A stretch of 64,000 nt of DNA, from NCBI RefSeq assembly GCF_004332155.1, contig NZ_SJDV01000001.1, positions 1-64,000 of the forward strand. The letters run 5' to 3'. Below are positions 63,996 through 64,000 of this stretch, piece by piece. Position 1 is the stretch's first letter. Each line of letters opens with the position of its first letter. This DNA is from Gramella sp. KN1008 (GTDB lineage Bacteria; Bacteroidota; Bacteroidia; Flavobacteriales; Flavobacteriaceae). The notes beneath the pieces are model-generated. The model saw only the letters and a list, made by a program, of their open reading frames with translations, was not told the DNA's origin and made no database searches. The position numbers were made by a program, and so were the translations under genes.

Positions 63996-64000
63996 CTGAA

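Overview
The window is chromosomal DNA from a marine-type member of the family Flavobacteriaceae (phylum Bacteroidota). The closest match I can suggest is the Gramella/Zunongwangia/Salegentibacter group, but the genus cannot be fixed from sequence alone. Four things point this way: promoter-like TAnnTTTG (-7) boxes instead of sigma-70 hexamers, almost no Shine-Dalgarno sequences, a type IX secretion C-terminal domain, and lineage-typical families (DUF4270, DUF4286, alpha2 glycyl-tRNA synthetase, atpD-atpC apart from the rest of the ATP synthase). Most of the window is dense core genome. No rRNA, tRNA, CRISPR array, transposase, integrase or prophage gene was found.

Layout. 1-547: an AT-rich edge with a small membrane protein and a perfect 21-bp inverted repeat. 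548-7349: prs, an opposing ppx/gppA gene framed by extragenic palindromes, then rplY, pth, ribF and a gamma-carboxylase-like membrane protein. 7420-14579: serS, a TPR protein, DUF4286, rsmA, mgtE, a 2-hydroxyacid dehydrogenase and a VOC protein. 14586-19562 (minus): an SDR-like protein, a bifunctional acyltransferase of the ornithine/glycine-lipid type, lysC and two related GNAT acetyltransferases. 19738-27878: fbp, a TerB-like protein, a three-gene DNA-repair operon (MBL exonuclease, ATP-dependent ligase, Lhr-like helicase), a DUF1440 protein and an omega-amidase-like nitrilase. 27862-38731: an Ig-like lipoprotein, comF, a coiled-coil membrane protein, glyS, a T9SS-secreted protein, then xth, an OmpA lipoprotein and an aldo-keto reductase. 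38728-44655 (minus): an M23 lipoprotein, radA, an esterase-like protein lacking the catalytic serine, a lysylphosphatidylglycerol-synthase-like membrane protein, panD and panC. 44766-51064: a stand-alone GT5 N-terminal domain, a DUF4270 lipoprotein, glmS, atpD and atpC. 51166-53717 (minus): an M61 peptidase and a DUF2975/XRE regulator pair. 53955-59745: a complete seven-gene Mrp Na+/H+ antiporter operon. 59742-63954: MgtC, bioF-bioD-bioA and a SET-domain protein.

I found no large, obviously undescribed multi-gene system. The most interesting signals are smaller. (1) Two identical-architecture palindromes (ATTATTG-N5-CAATAAT), centred 31 bp apart, cover the putative promoter of the DUF2975/XRE pair. 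(2) Four genes have a -7-like box ending only 3-4 nt before the start codon, which suggests leaderless mRNAs. (3) An esterase-fold protein has Asp in place of the nucleophilic Ser. (4) A vitamin-K-carboxylase-like membrane protein keeps the residues I align with the human catalytic Lys and His. (5) A glycogen-synthase-like protein consists of the N-terminal lobe only. (6) The space between prs and ppx is filled with four different extragenic palindromes. All promoter calls are pattern matches, not measured start sites.
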